Assembly: GCF_018837975.1 (NCBI RefSeq) | Contig: NZ_JAGSOY010000004.1 | Coordinates: 1 to 64,000, forward strand | Length of the DNA stretch: 64,000 bases | Direction of reading: 5' to 3' | Origin: Zooshikella harenae | Lineage (GTDB): Bacteria > Pseudomonadota > Gammaproteobacteria > Pseudomonadales > Zooshikellaceae | Part shown: piece by piece, positions 10,613 to 20,252 of the stretch | How positions within the stretch are numbered: position 1 is the stretch's first letter | Layout of the letters: every line of letters starts with the position of its first letter | Made by a program: the position numbers and the translations under genes | Notes under the pieces: generated by a model | What the model was told of the DNA's origin: nothing | Seen by the model: only the letters and a program-made list of their open reading frames with translations | Databases searched by the model: none

Positions 10613-10813
10613 TCAGTCAGCCTCTTCTATCCAAGCTGCTTGGATTGCTTCTAAAACTTTTTCGCCACAACGCTGTGAATCATCATCAAAGTCAGGTAGT
10701 GCCATCACCCAATTACGCAAGTCTACAAAGTTCACATAGCGCGGATCGACATCTTGATGCTGCTCTGCCAGTTCAATAGCAATATCATTTACATCAGTCC
10801 AGCACAAACTCAT
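10613..10813 (-). CDS. iscX: Iron-sulfur assembly protein IscX
   Basis: Small acidic protein of the ISC system that binds IscS and iron and modulates cluster assembly. 66 residues, the usual size. Family signatures are visible: W-TDVNDIAIELAE at the start, DLRNWVMALPDFDDD in the middle and a C-terminal AIQAAWIEE. It lies downstream of fdx at the end of the isc operon, as in other gammaproteobacteria. Confidence 0.95.
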   Translation of the reverse strand: MSLCWTDVNDIAIELAEQHQDVDPRYVNFVDLRNWVMALPDFDDDSQRCGEKVLEAIQAAWIEEAD

Positions 10814-10899
10814 TGATTATCTACCTCAAAGTAAAAGTAAAAAAGCTATCAGTCTTTTACAACATACAACCAAAGATAATTCTGTACAGGTAAAAGTCA

Positions 10900-11238
10900 C
10901 TAATGTCTTTCAGAAACCTGGTTAACCGTATACTTAGGAATTTCTACCACAAGATCCGATTCACCTACCACAGCCTGACAGCTCAAACGAGATTCAGGCT
11001 CCAGCCCCCATGCTTTATCCAGCATATCTTCTTCCAGATCATCCGCAGGCTCCATGGAAAAATAACCCTCGCGAACAACGACATGACATGTCGTACATGC
11101 ACAGGACTTTTCGCAGGCATGTTCTATCTCAATATCATGTCGTAATGCCACATCACATACAGACTCACCAGCATCTGCTTCAACAACAGCACCCTCAGGA
11201 CACAGCTCATCATGAGGTAAAAAAACTATTTGTGGCAT
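10900..11238 (-). CDS. fdx: ISC-system 2Fe-2S ferredoxin
   Basis: Adrenodoxin-type 2Fe-2S ferredoxin that supplies electrons for cluster assembly on IscU. The cluster ligands are visible in CEKSCACTTC, with the last Cys in RLSCQAVV. 112 residues, normal. Its start overlaps the hscA stop by one base, so the two are co-translated. Two upstream chaperone genes (hscA, hscB) and iscX downstream fix its role. Confidence 0.95.
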   Translation of the reverse strand: MPQIVFLPHDELCPEGAVVEADAGESVCDVALRHDIEIEHACEKSCACTTCHVVVREGYFSMEPADDLEEDMLDKAWGLEPESRLSCQAVVGESDLVVEIPKYTVNQVSERH

Positions 11239-13106
11239 TAACGTTGTTCCTCAGTATCAAAATCCGCGATCGAGTGACCTGACAATGCTTTACTAACAGC
11301 AGCATTCATCCTACGCGCAGCAAACTCATCCGTAATTTTGGCAGTTTGCTCAATTGCCTGTTTAATAGCTGCAGCATTTTCTCCTTGTGCTAATTGCCGC
11401 AGTTGAGCAACTTCACGATCGACATGCTGACGTTCTTCAGTATTCAACAAGTGTCCATCTTCAGCCAGCGCGGATGTAATGGCTTCCAGCAATCGCTCAG
11501 CTTCTACTTGTTGTTCTTTTAAGTTACGTTGGTCGGCATCATCCTGGGCATGCTGATAAGAATCCTGCAACATAGTAGAAATTAGCTGATCAGAAAGGCC
11601 ATAAGATGGTTTAACTTCAATGGTACTTTCAATTCCCGTACTTAACTCTTGAGCATTAACACTCAACAAACCATCAGCATCAACCTGAAATGTCACCCGA
11701 ACCTTGGCAGTACCTGCAGCCATAGGAGGTATACCAGATAAAACAAAGCGCGCCAAAGAGCGGTTATGCTCTACCAGCTCACGCTCCCCTTGCAGAACGT
11801 GAATAGACATTGCTGTTTGACCATCTTTATAAGTGGTAAACTCTTGCGCTCTCGCTATTGGGATTGTGGTATTTCGATGAATGACTTTTTCCATCAAGCC
11901 ACCCATCGTTTCTAACCCCAACGATAATGGAATTACATCAAGTAACAGCATATCATCAGAACGCTTGTTGCCTGCCAGTACATCAGCTTGGATAGCTGCC
12001 CCTAAAGCAACGACACGATCAGGATCAATGGAAATTAAAGGCTCTCTACACAGTAAAGAAGAAACAGCCTGCCGAACAGCAGGTACTCTTGTTGAGCCTC
12101 CTACCATGACTACTTCAGCAACTTCGTCAACTTTTAAGTCAGCATCTCGAAGTGCTCGCTTAACGGCACGTATTGTTTTTTGAATCAGAGGCTGAAATAA
12201 GTCATCACATGCCGTGCGCTGCAGCATGCCTGACCAATTAAGGAAATGAATTTCAACTTCATTACTATCCGTCAGAGCTTCTTTTGCCTTACATGCTGTT
12301 GAAAGGAGGGAGCGTTGTTCTGAAGTTGAAAGTGCTTCAGCATTAAGTCCAGCCTGCTCCATAATCCACTCAGCAATACAATGGTCAAAATCATCTCCAC
12401 CTAATGCTGAGTCGCCACCTGTCGCTAATACTTCAAAGACACCTTTTGACAAATGCAAAATGGAGATATCAAACGTTCCCCCACCTAAGTCATAAACAGC
12501 AATAACACCTTCCTGGCGCTGATCTAAGCCATAAGCAACTGCTGCCGCTGTTGGTTCATTTAATAATCTCAACACATGGATGCCTGCCAACCGAGCCGCG
12601 TCCTTAGTCGCCTGACGTTGAGCATCATCAAAGTAGGCCGGTACAGTAATAACAGCCCCCACTAAGTCGCCACTCAGACTAGCCTTACCTCTGGCAACAA
12701 GTACCTTTAAGATTTCAGCAGATACCTGAACAGGATTAACTTCACCTGCACATGTAAGCAAGTTAGGCATCCCACCATTATCAACAAATCGATAGGGACA
12801 GTAATTACCCTGCTGCTGAATATCATGAAGGCCTCGCCCCATCATTCGCTTAACTGAGATAATGGTATTTTCTGGGTCATCTGCCGCTTGTTGCTTGGCT
12901 TCAAGCCCTACTCGAACCCCATCAGCCTGATAATGAACGACTGAAGGGAGTATGTGATGGCCCTGCTCATCTGCAAGGGTTTTTGGCGAACCACTGTGAA
13001 CAGCCGCTACCAATGAGTTGGTTGTGCCTAAATCAATGCCTACTGCCAGCTTTCTTTGATGCGGCTTAGGACTTTGGCCTGGTTCGGATATTTGTAACAA
13101 CGCCAT
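11238..13106 (-). CDS. hscA: Fe-S chaperone HscA (Hsp70 class)
   Basis: ATP-dependent specialised Hsp70 that helps release clusters from IscU. The nucleotide-binding domain has [12 protein letters not shown], the GGGTFD motif ([13 protein letters not shown]) and GGSTRVPAV; the substrate-binding domain follows from about residue 390. 622 residues, typical. Its client motif LPPVK is present in IscU encoded in the same operon. Starts 24 bp after hscB. Confidence 0.97.
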   Translation of the reverse strand: MALLQISEPGQSPKPHQRKLAVGIDLGTTNSLVAAVHSGSPKTLADEQGHHILPSVVHYQADGVRVGLEAKQQAADDPENTIISVKRMMGRGLHDIQQQGNYCPYRFVDNGGMPNLLTCAGEVNPVQVSAEILKVLVARGKASLSGDLVGAVITVPAYFDDAQRQATKDAARLAGIHVLRLLNEPTAAAVAYGLDQRQEGVIAVYDLGGGTFDISILHLSKGVFEVLATGGDSALGGDDFDHCIAEWIMEQAGLNAEALSTSEQRSLLSTACKAKEALTDSNEVEIHFLNWSGMLQRTACDDLFQPLIQKTIRAVKRALRDADLKVDEVAEVVMVGGSTRVPAVRQAVSSLLCREPLISIDPDRVVALGAAIQADVLAGNKRSDDMLLLDVIPLSLGLETMGGLMEKVIHRNTTIPIARAQEFTTYKDGQTAMSIHVLQGERELVEHNRSLARFVLSGIPPMAAGTAKVRVTFQVDADGLLSVNAQELSTGIESTIEVKPSYGLSDQLISTMLQDSYQHAQDDADQRNLKEQQVEAERLLEAITSALAEDGHLLNTEERQHVDREVAQLRQLAQGENAAAIKQAIEQTAKITDEFAARRMNAAVSKALSGHSIADFDTEEQR

Positions 13107-13130
13107 CTTTAATCGTTTAACTTATTTGGG

Positions 13131-13676
13131 TTAAAAATCGTCTAAAAGCTCTGCTTCAAGCTCAGAGACCTGTTGTTGCAATTTTGTCAAAAAGTGCAAT
13201 TTCTGAACGATACCAACAGCTTGCTTTAGTGCTGCAGGATCTTTTTGATCCCAAAGGTTTGAAAAGGCTTGAAACAGATCTTTCAATCGCTCATCAACAG
13301 TTACCTGCAACTCTTGAAGGGCCACCTCAGTATCAATAGCAGAACGCACTTCTTCCAGCGCTTCACGCAGCGCCATTTGCTCCATCAAAAATTCACTGTC
13401 AAATACCGTCGTACTATCTAACTGAGGATCCGCCCCCTGTAACTTCAGTAAATACTCTGCCCGAAGTAAATCAGAGCGCAGTGCTTGATAGGCTTGGTTG
13501 ATATGTGCAGTACACTGGACGGCTAAACGTTGTTGCTGCTGAGACTTAGCGGCAAAATTATCAGGATGGAATGATCGCTGTAACGCTCGATATTTTTCTG
13601 CAAGATTTGCTTTATCGATAGCAAAGCTAGGAGCAAGCGCAAACAGCTCAAAGTAATTCTGCTTTAGCTCAAGCAT
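13131..13676 (-). CDS. hscB: Fe-S co-chaperone HscB (J-domain)
   Basis: J-domain protein that delivers IscU to HscA and stimulates its ATPase. The N-terminal J domain carries the essential HPD triad (SFHPDNFAAKSQQQ, about residues 37-39). The C-terminal helical domain that binds IscU fills the rest. 181 residues, close to the usual 171-175. Operon position between iscA and hscA is canonical. Confidence 0.95.
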   Translation of the reverse strand: MLELKQNYFELFALAPSFAIDKANLAEKYRALQRSFHPDNFAAKSQQQQRLAVQCTAHINQAYQALRSDLLRAEYLLKLQGADPQLDSTTVFDSEFLMEQMALREALEEVRSAIDTEVALQELQVTVDERLKDLFQAFSNLWDQKDPAALKQAVGIVQKLHFLTKLQQQVSELEAELLDDF

Positions 13677-13699
13677 TCGAGGGTCTCTTTACTACCTAG

Positions 13700-14023
13700 T
13701 TAAATTGAAAAGCTTTCACCACAACCACATTCGCCTTTAACGTTTGGGTTGTTAAACTTTAACCCTTCATTTAATCCTTCTTTGACAAAGTCAAGCTCAG
13801 TACCATCCAGGTAAACTAAACTTTTTGGGTCAACGTAGAGCTTAACGCCATCCTGCTCATACAGCTGATCCTCCGGAGCTGCATCATCAACAAACTCCAG
13901 CACATAAGCTAAACCTGAACAGCCCGTCGTTTTTACCCCTAAGCGAATACCATGACCCTTGCCACGATTAGCTATCTGTTGACTGATATGTTGGACGGCT
14001 GCAGTGGTCATTGTAATTGCCAT
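13700..14023 (-). CDS. iscA: Iron-sulfur assembly protein IscA
   Basis: A-type carrier passing iron or clusters to target enzymes. The three conserved cysteines are visible: TTGCSGLAY and the C-terminal CGCGESF. The start is the ATG at 14021-14023 ([13 protein letters not shown]) with AGAGGAG upstream, giving the standard 107 residues; a TTG seven codons earlier would include the ribosome site. Confidence 0.96.
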   Translation of the reverse strand: MAITMTTAAVQHISQQIANRGKGHGIRLGVKTTGCSGLAYVLEFVDDAAPEDQLYEQDGVKLYVDPKSLVYLDGTELDFVKEGLNEGLKFNNPNVKGECGCGESFSI

Positions 14024-14100
14024 AAATGACTCCTCTAATAGCAATAATGCTGTAAAGGCAAGCGCTTTACAGCATCGTTCGCTTCAACTGTCAGTAGCGT

Positions 14101-14517
14101 TTAGCCAGCAGCAGTATTGTTAGTAATGTCAGACTCAGGTGATTGCTTGCTTTTATAGTCCTGAATAGCAGCTTTAATCGCATCTTCCGCTAACACAGAA
14201 CAGTGTATTTTTACAGGAGGTAATGCCAGCTCTTCTGCAATGATGGCATTCTTAATCTGCGCAGCTTCATCCAGCGTCTTACCTTTCATCCACTCAGTCG
14301 CTAGTGAGCTTGAAGCAATTGCAGAGCCACAACCATAGGTTTTAAATTTGGCATCTTCAATCACTCCTTGACCATTCACCTTAATCTGCAAACGCATGAC
14401 ATCACCACAAGCTGGTGCACCTACCATACCTGTACCTACTGCAGGGTCTGCGATATCCATTTTACCCACATTACGGGGGTTTTCGTAATGGTCTATGACT
14501 TTATCACTGTAAGCCAT
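14101..14517 (-). CDS. iscU: Fe-S cluster scaffold IscU
   Basis: Scaffold on which clusters are built from IscS sulfur. The three ligand cysteines are seen in APACGDVMRL, TYGCGSAIASSS and KIHCSVLAED. The HscA recognition sequence LPPVK is at about residues 99-103. 138 residues; the C-terminus is about ten residues longer than E. coli IscU and ends in a Ser/Asn/Thr-rich tail. Lies between iscS and iscA. Confidence 0.97.
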   Translation of the reverse strand: MAYSDKVIDHYENPRNVGKMDIADPAVGTGMVGAPACGDVMRLQIKVNGQGVIEDAKFKTYGCGSAIASSSLATEWMKGKTLDEAAQIKNAIIAEELALPPVKIHCSVLAEDAIKAAIQDYKSKQSPESDITNNTAAG

Positions 14518-14553
14518 TTGGTTAACTCCTCAGCACGAAATCAGGCAAATTTA

Positions 14554-15768
14554 TTAGTGGGCAACCCATTCAACCTTACTTAGGTCAACACCATCTTTAT
14601 ACATATCCCACAAAGGCGATAGCTCTCTTAACTTATCCACGGCGGTTCGCACTTTCTGAGCGGCATAATCAATTTCTTCTTCGGTTGTAAAGCGGCCAAA
14701 ACTGAAGCGAATAGAGCTATGCGCTAATTCATCAGACAGGCCAAGCGCTCTCAATACATAAGATGGCTCAAGGCTGGCAGAAGTACACGCCGAACCAGAA
14801 GAGACCGCCAGATCTTTCAGCGCCATAATTAATGATTCACCTTCAACAAAGTTAAAACTTACATTGAGGTTGCTAGCAACGCGCTGCTCGAAGCTACCAT
14901 TCACATATATTTCTTCCATGTCCTTAATCTGATCCCAGAAACGGTTACGCAACTTTAATAATTTAGCGTGTTCAGTTGCCATTTCTTCTTTAGCAATTCG
15001 AAAAGCCTCACCCATACCTACAATTTGATGAGTTGGTAAAGTACCTGAACGCATACCACGCTCATGACCACCACCATGGATCAGTGCTTCCAGACGTACT
15101 CTTGGCTTACGACGCACATATAACGCTCCAATACCTTTTGGGCCATAGCTTTTATGTCCGGAAAAAGACATCAAGTCGACCTTCATGCTTTCCAAGTCGA
15201 TAGACACTTTGCCTGAACTCTGCGCAGCATCCACATGGAAAATAATATTTTTACTACGCGTAATTTCGCCAATTGCCGCTATGTCATTAATCACGCCAAT
15301 CTCATTATTGACATGCATAATGGAGACTAAAATTGTGTCTTCACGAATAGCATCGGCTACGGTTTCAGGGTGAATAATACCGTCTTTATCAGGGTCCAGA
15401 TAAGTCACCTCAAACCCTTCACGTTCTAGCTGGCGGCAAGGATCAAGCACCGCTTTATGCTCTATACGAGAAGTAATAACGTGCTTACCTTTCTTGCCAT
15501 AAAAGTGAGCAACACCTTTGATAGCTAAGTTATCAGCCTCTGTAGCCCCAGAGGTCCAGACAATTTCACGAGGATCACAGTTAACCAGCTCCGCTACCTG
15601 CTTTCGCGCTAACTCCACAGCCTCTTCCGCTTTCCAACCAAAGGCATGCGATCGGGAAGCAGGATTTCCAAACACACCACCCACCGTCAAGTAATCAGCC
15701 ATTTTTTGGGCAACACGGGGATCTGCAGGTGTGGTCGCTGCATAGTCAAAGTAAATCGGAAGCTTCAT
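14554..15768 (-). CDS. iscS: Cysteine desulfurase IscS
   Basis: PLP enzyme that removes sulfur from cysteine for clusters, tRNA thiolation and other uses. The PLP lysine is in [12 protein letters not shown] and the mobile catalytic cysteine in [14 protein letters not shown]. 404 residues, the standard length, starting [19 protein letters not shown]. Follows iscR in the operon. Confidence 0.97.
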   Translation of the reverse strand: MKLPIYFDYAATTPADPRVAQKMADYLTVGGVFGNPASRSHAFGWKAEEAVELARKQVAELVNCDPREIVWTSGATEADNLAIKGVAHFYGKKGKHVITSRIEHKAVLDPCRQLEREGFEVTYLDPDKDGIIHPETVADAIREDTILVSIMHVNNEIGVINDIAAIGEITRSKNIIFHVDAAQSSGKVSIDLESMKVDLMSFSGHKSYGPKGIGALYVRRKPRVRLEALIHGGGHERGMRSGTLPTHQIVGMGEAFRIAKEEMATEHAKLLKLRNRFWDQIKDMEEIYVNGSFEQRVASNLNVSFNFVEGESLIMALKDLAVSSGSACTSASLEPSYVLRALGLSDELAHSSIRFSFGRFTTEEEIDYAAQKVRTAVDKLRELSPLWDMYKDGVDLSKVEWVAH

Positions 15769-15815
15769 GAGGTTAACAACTCCAACAAAAAGGCTAATCT
15801 ATTCAATCAGGCAAA

Positions 15816-16325
15816 TTATATAATCTGTGACGTATTAATGCGCTCATCTTGCGAAGGATCTAGCGAAGGATGATCTTGTTTTATTTGCTGTTTTTCATCC
15901 TGACGTGAAGCTACAAAGCGTACTTCACGGCGCGCCACCAAATCTGCGAGACTGATATTACTCAAAAAGGAATGAATTTGGTTACTTAAATCGCACCACA
16001 AGTGATGAGTGAGGCAAATATCACCCCGTTGACAATCATTACTACCATGGCAACGAGTCGCATCAACCGTTTCATTAACGGCATCAACAACTTCTGCGAC
16101 ATAGATACCTGAACTTTCACGACTGAGACGATAACCGCCCCCAGGTCCTCGCACACTACTTACTAGCTGGCAACGACGTAGTTTGGCAAATAGCTGTTCA
16201 AGATAAGAAAGAGAAATACCCTGACGCTCAGAAATATCCGCTAATGCAACAGGGCCTTTTTCAGCATGCAGCGCTAGATCGAGCATTGCCGTAACGGCAT
16301 AGCGCCCTTTGGTGGTTAAACGCAT
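15816..16325 (-). CDS. iscR: Fe-S responsive repressor IscR
   Basis: Rrf2-family regulator that represses the isc operon when it holds a 2Fe-2S cluster. The winged helix is at the N-terminus ([17 protein letters not shown]). The three cluster cysteines are visible in [15 protein letters not shown]. 169 residues from the ATG at 16323-16325; codons upstream of it are not conserved in the family. It is the first gene of the operon, behind a promoter with tandem IscR-like sites. Confidence 0.96.
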   Translation of the reverse strand: MRLTTKGRYAVTAMLDLALHAEKGPVALADISERQGISLSYLEQLFAKLRRCQLVSSVRGPGGGYRLSRESSGIYVAEVVDAVNETVDATRCHGSNDCQRGDICLTHHLWCDLSNQIHSFLSNISLADLVARREVRFVASRQDEKQQIKQDHPSLDPSQDERINTSQII

Positions 16326-16374
16326 AATATCAGTCTCTTTTATGCTGCAGTTCATTACAAAAGTCTTGCGACGT

Positions 16375-16403
16375 ATTATGCTTTAACCAAGTAAATCGAT
16401 CAA
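16375..16403 (-). promoter_or_regulatory. Sigma-70 promoter of the isc operon
   Basis: On the minus strand, TTGATC (16398-16403) and CATAAT (16375-16380) are separated by exactly 17 bp, about 50 bp upstream of the iscR ATG. The -35 lies inside the downstream one of the two tandem IscR-like sites, consistent with repression by occlusion. Confidence 0.65.
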
Positions 16404-16432
16404 GTATTTAACCCTATAATTTAGTCAAGTAT
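16385..16432 (-). promoter_or_regulatory. Two tandem IscR-like binding sites
   Basis: Two 23-bp sites in direct repeat with a 25-bp period: 16410-16432 and 16385-16407 (minus strand). Both begin ATACTTGA and end GGTT. The upstream one begins ATACTTGACT, matching the left half of the E. coli type 1 IscR motif. The right halves match less well. E. coli iscR also has two IscR sites over its promoter, so autoregulation is likely. Confidence 0.6.
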
Positions 16433-16457
16433 GTGTCTATCTAGTCAGTTATTATCT

Positions 16458-17306
16458 CTAACTTTCATACGTTTCTTTAATTTTTTCTTCCTGAGTAACT
16501 TGTTCCTCTACACAAGAAGCTGTCACCTCGGATTCATGAGCTTCCACCGGATGCTCACTGACACACTCAAAATCTTCTTCATTCAAAGTAGGCAGATTGT
16601 TATCACAGTAATCAACACCAAGGTCTTTCAATGCCTTACACATGACAACAATTTTATCGTCAACCGCCAGCATATGATCCAAAATACCTGTCATTGCCTT
16701 AGCTACTGGATCAGGCATGTCAGCCACACCATAAGCATCAAATCCCATCTTGTTAGCCATTGCCTGCCGTTTTGCATCCTCTTGGGACATTTCTGCATGC
16801 TTGATGATTCTACCTGGTATACCAACAACCGTTGCGCCATCTGGCACTTCCTTCGTTACAACCGCGTTTGAACCAACCTTAGCATTATCACCTACAGTAA
16901 AAGGCCCCAAAATTTTGGCACCAGCACCTACGACTACCCCATTACCCAAGGTTGGATGACGTTTACCCTTATTCCAGGTTGTACCACCAAGCGTTACTCC
17001 CTGATAAAGCGTAACATCATCACCAATTTCAGCTGTTTCACCGACAACAACCCCCATTCCATGATCGATAAAAAAACGACGGCCAATCTTAGCTGCAGGG
17101 TGTATTTCAATCCCCGTCATCCAGCGTCCAAAGTTAGAAATAAAACGGGCTAACCACTTGAAGCCTTTAACCCATAGCTTATGACTTAAACGGTGGAGCA
17201 ATATAGCATGCACGCCAGGATAATTGGTCAATACCTCAAAAGCATTGCGTGCTGCAGGGTCGCGATGAAAAACGCTGGCAATATCCTCTTTGACCCGTTC
17301 AAACAT
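16458..17306 (-). CDS. cysE: Serine O-acetyltransferase
   Basis: First step of cysteine synthesis: serine plus acetyl-CoA gives O-acetylserine. The left-handed beta-helix of hexapeptide repeats is visible from about residue 65 ([31 protein letters not shown]), including the catalytic Asp/His region DHGMG. 282 residues. The N-terminus is of the shorter type found next to iscR in many bacteria, and there is a long acidic C-terminal extension. I start at ATG 17306 with CAGGAG upstream. Position beside the isc operon links cysteine supply to sulfur use by IscS. Confidence 0.93.
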   Translation of the reverse strand: MFERVKEDIASVFHRDPAARNAFEVLTNYPGVHAILLHRLSHKLWVKGFKWLARFISNFGRWMTGIEIHPAAKIGRRFFIDHGMGVVVGETAEIGDDVTLYQGVTLGGTTWNKGKRHPTLGNGVVVGAGAKILGPFTVGDNAKVGSNAVVTKEVPDGATVVGIPGRIIKHAEMSQEDAKRQAMANKMGFDAYGVADMPDPVAKAMTGILDHMLAVDDKIVVMCKALKDLGVDYCDNNLPTLNEEDFECVSEHPVEAHESEVTASCVEEQVTQEEKIKETYES

Positions 17307-17402
17307 AACCACTCCTGTAAAAAATGATTGTGTAATCGTTCCTGGTTCAAGCCTCTGGCATCATTAATGTTTAGTTATTTAACAGCCAGTCCCTGACCAA
17401 AG

Positions 17403-18140
17403 TTATTTATTTTTTGCCTTATTTTGCGTCTGGCTTAAAATTCCACGCAAAATTTGCACTTCCTGCTGTTCTAAACGAGCACGTTGATATATTCGTCGAA
17501 GTTTAGTCATCATTGAGTGTGCTGAAGCACTTTTGAGAAAATTTATTTCTTGTAGAGTTTGCTCAAGGTGTTGATAAAAATGCTCTAGTTCAGCGCTGGT
17601 GGCCAGTGGTGTATCATGACCAGAAAAAGCTTCAATTACCTCGCTTTGACTAGCCTCCAGCACTTGCATTCTAATTTCATAAGTCATGACCTGAACTGCA
17701 GCACCAAGATTAAGCGAGCTGTATGTTTCATTGGCGGGAATATGGACATGTAGCTGACATAAAGCCAACTCATCATTTGTCAGACCATGCTCTTCTCGAC
17801 CAAATACCAGTGCAACCTCACCCTGCTGGGCTTCAACTAAAAGCTGTTGAACACATTCCCGAGGATTTACTAAAGGCCAAGGTACTTTACGCTGCCGAGC
17901 ACTGGTCCCAATGACCAACTGACAATCAGCCACAGCATCAGCTAAAGACTCAACCACTACTGCCTGCTGCAAGATATCATCTGCACCGGCGGCACGACTG
18001 GTAGCATAAGGGTGAGGAAATTCATCGGGAGAAACAAGCATCAGCTTTGTTAGCCCCATGGTTTTCATTGCTCGGGCAACAGCACCAATATTACCGGGAT
18101 GGGAAGTATTCACTAAAACAATACGAATGTGTTCTAACAC
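17403..18140 (-). CDS. trmJ: tRNA (Cm32/Um32) 2'-O-methyltransferase TrmJ
   Basis: SPOUT-class methyltransferase that modifies position 32 of several tRNAs. The N-terminal domain begins LEHIRIVLVNTSHPGNIGAVARAMKT-like residues; the SAM-binding knot follows (ALVFGREEHGLTNDE and SSLNLGAAVQVM). About 245 residues. No ATG is available: the GTG at 18138-18140 aligns with the E. coli start, and a TTG six codons upstream is possible. Divergent from suhB, as in Pseudomonas. Confidence 0.93.
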   Translation of the reverse strand: MLEHIRIVLVNTSHPGNIGAVARAMKTMGLTKLMLVSPDEFPHPYATSRAAGADDILQQAVVVESLADAVADCQLVIGTSARQRKVPWPLVNPRECVQQLLVEAQQGEVALVFGREEHGLTNDELALCQLHVHIPANETYSSLNLGAAVQVMTYEIRMQVLEASQSEVIEAFSGHDTPLATSAELEHFYQHLEQTLQEINFLKSASAHSMMTKLRRIYQRARLEQQEVQILRGILSQTQNKAKNK

Positions 18141-18550
18141 TGACCTTACTGACCTCAACTCACAAAAAAATTCAAACGCCTTTTAAAGTATACCCTTCAC
18201 AAATCGCTTTAAAGCTTTGCTATTCACCATTAAATACATAGCACTCTAAAGTGCAAGCTTTGAGGATATAAAATATGCAGGGTAGGAAAAAAACTCTCAT
18301 TTAGCAGGCTAATGCTACTTCTAAACTAGAGTTACTAATTACTAAGCATAATGATACCCACTAGTGTAACAAAACCGACGATTAGGCTCTATGTAACTTT
18401 CAGAAAGTAAAGTAGGACAAAGTTGCTTATGCTATATCCACATAACACTGCTCTCGTCAAAAATAAGTAGTCATGCGACTTATTGAACTGCAAAGTATTT
18501 GATATAGTTGGCACCTTATGTTCTTTAAAACCTCAGGTAGATGAGTCGCT
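18141..18550. other. Divergent trmJ-suhB intergenic region
   Basis: No gene seen. It must hold both promoters. At 18189-18208 lies TATACCCTTCACAAATCGCT, a member of the dispersed repeat family; its TTCACAAATCGCT core recurs at 43304-43316. A TTGAAC...TATAGT pair (about 18483-18509) could drive suhB but its spacing is short. Remainder is AT-rich with nothing recognisable. Confidence 0.4.
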
Positions 18551-19369
18551 ATGCAACCTATGCTCAACATTGCCCTGCGTGCAGCAAGAAGCGCAGGAGA
18601 AGTCATACTCCGTGGCTATGAACAATTAGACCGCTTAGAAGTGACTGAAAAAGGTCCCCACGATTTCGTTACTCAAATTGACACAGCTGCAGAACGAACC
18701 ATCATTAAAGCACTGCGCAAAGCTTACCCTGACCATAGTATCTTTGGTGAAGAATCTGGGCATAGGGAAGGTAAAGACAGTGGCAAAGATTATCTTTGGA
18801 TTATTGACCCCCTTGATGGCACCAGTAACTTTATACATGGTATCCCCCACTTTGCAGTATCCATTGCTTGCCAATACAGAGGCCGCATAGAACATGCTGT
18901 CGTACTTGACCCCATCCGTGGAGAGGAATTTACTGCCTCACGGGGTAAAGGTGCCCAACTCAATGGTCACCGCATTAGAGTAAGCAATAGAAAGCAAATG
19001 CATGACACCTTAATTGGTACTGGTATTCCCTTCCGTCAAGATCAAATGAAACATGCTGAAGCCTATTTTGGCATGATGAAAAGTATTGCTGAGAAAACAG
19101 CAGGTATTCGTCGTGGTGGAGCTGCTGCACTTGATCTTGCCTATGTTGCTGCAGGACGGCTTGATGGGTTTTGGGAGTACGGCCTTAATCAATATGACAT
19201 GGCAGCAGGTATTTTATTGATCCTTGAATCAGGTGGACTGATTGGTGACTTTAGTGGCTCTCACAGTTACTTTGACAGTGGCCAGGTAGTATGCGGCAAT
19301 CCAAAGTGCTTTAAATCACTTCTTCAGTTAATTCATCCCTACCTGACACCCGATATGAAAAAGGTCTAA
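18551..19369 (+). CDS. suhB: Inositol-1-monophosphatase SuhB
   Basis: Mg-dependent phosphatase of the IMPase family; in E. coli SuhB also joins the rRNA antitermination complex. The metal and catalytic motifs are visible: GEESG, WIIDPLDGTSNF, and the C-terminal GAAALDLAYVAAGRLDGFWE. 272 residues, start MQPMLNIALRAARSAG as in the family. Convergent with the downstream dehydrogenase gene. Confidence 0.95.
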   Translation: MQPMLNIALRAARSAGEVILRGYEQLDRLEVTEKGPHDFVTQIDTAAERTIIKALRKAYPDHSIFGEESGHREGKDSGKDYLWIIDPLDGTSNFIHGIPHFAVSIACQYRGRIEHAVVLDPIRGEEFTASRGKGAQLNGHRIRVSNRKQMHDTLIGTGIPFRQDQMKHAEAYFGMMKSIAEKTAGIRRGGAAALDLAYVAAGRLDGFWEYGLNQYDMAAGILLILESGGLIGDFSGSHSYFDSGQVVCGNPKCFKSLLQLIHPYLTPDMKKV

Positions 19370-19413
19370 ACGCTTTTCGTAATACCCTAGACAAATCACT
19401 TTTAGACTTTGTT

Positions 19414-19444
19414 GTCAGCTTTTTTCTTCATGATAAAAGCTGAC
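19414..19444. terminator. Bidirectional terminator
   Basis: A 10-bp inverted repeat, GTCAGCTTTT (19414-19423) with AAAAGCTGAC (19435-19444), loop 11 nt, with T runs on either strand. It lies between convergent suhB and the short-chain dehydrogenase gene. Confidence 0.7.
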
Positions 19445-19454
19445 TCCTAGCCTT

Positions 19455-20147
19455 TTACCAAGAAATTAACTGCCCATCGTAAGCGATAAAGCTACCAGAT
19501 TTTTCCAACGTATAATTATCCAATACTTGCTTAATACCTTTAATTGATGTTGGTGTATCTATAAGTGCATTTGGCCCACCCATCCGCGTTTTTACCCAAC
19601 CAGGGTGTATAATAGCGACCTTAATGCTATCGCCAGCCAAATCAATCGCTAAACTTTTTGCAGCCGCATTTAGTGCAGCTTTTGAGCTACGATAAATATA
19701 ACTACCACCACTGCTATTATCAGCAATGCTCCCCATTTTACTACTCATCAGTGCAATTTGTTTTAACTCACTTTGTTTTACCTGATCCAGAAAATATTTA
19801 ATAAAAATAAAAGGCGCTACACTATTTACATGCAACACATTAAGCCACTCCTCAGCAGAAATACCATTAAAGTGATATCCTTTAGGTCCATATGCACCTG
19901 CATTCATAAAAAGTAAATCAATTGTCTGCTGCTTATACTTTTTGGCTAGCGCTTGAACATCTTCTTCTTGAAGAATATCAACTTGCTCAATGCTAATACT
20001 TGGGTACTGCTCGGCCAGTGTTTTTAATTCATCAGCACTTTCAGGTTGACGACAACAAGCAATGACCTGCCAATTATCTCTAGCATAGTGTTTCACCAAC
20101 TCTAAACCCAACCCCCTGCTAGCGCCTGTTATCAGCATAGTTTTCAT
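19455..20147 (-). CDS. Short-chain dehydrogenase/reductase
   Basis: Classical-type SDR of 230 residues. Cofactor motif TGASRGLG at residues 6-13, the NAGAYGP motif in the middle, and the active-site YRSSKAAL (Tyr-x-x-x-Lys) near residue 150. The closest named relatives are the carbonyl-reductase-like (CsgA-type) SDRs, with unknown physiological substrate. I start at ATG 20147 (MKTMLITGAS); GTGGAG upstream is the ribosome site. It sits alone between suhB and secF, with terminators on both sides, so it is its own transcription unit. Confidence 0.88.
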   Translation of the reverse strand: MKTMLITGASRGLGLELVKHYARDNWQVIACCRQPESADELKTLAEQYPSISIEQVDILQEEDVQALAKKYKQQTIDLLFMNAGAYGPKGYHFNGISAEEWLNVLHVNSVAPFIFIKYFLDQVKQSELKQIALMSSKMGSIADNSSGGSYIYRSSKAALNAAAKSLAIDLAGDSIKVAIIHPGWVKTRMGGPNALIDTPTSIKGIKQVLDNYTLEKSGSFIAYDGQLISW

Positions 20148-20190
20148 ATTAAACTCCACTTACTAGACATTACCTGTCTTATTTTAGATT

Positions 20191-20220
20191 TAAAAAAAGC
20201 GGCAATTGCCGCTTTTTTTA
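20191..20220 (-). terminator. Rho-independent terminator after secF
   Basis: A perfect 30-bp palindrome: seven A, a GC-rich core GCGGCAATTGCCGC, seven T. It lies 32 bp after the secF stop and 43 bp upstream of the next minus-strand gene. Confidence 0.85.
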
Positions 20221-20252
20221 CAAAAGAATATTGAAGGCCCTGTCAACTTACT

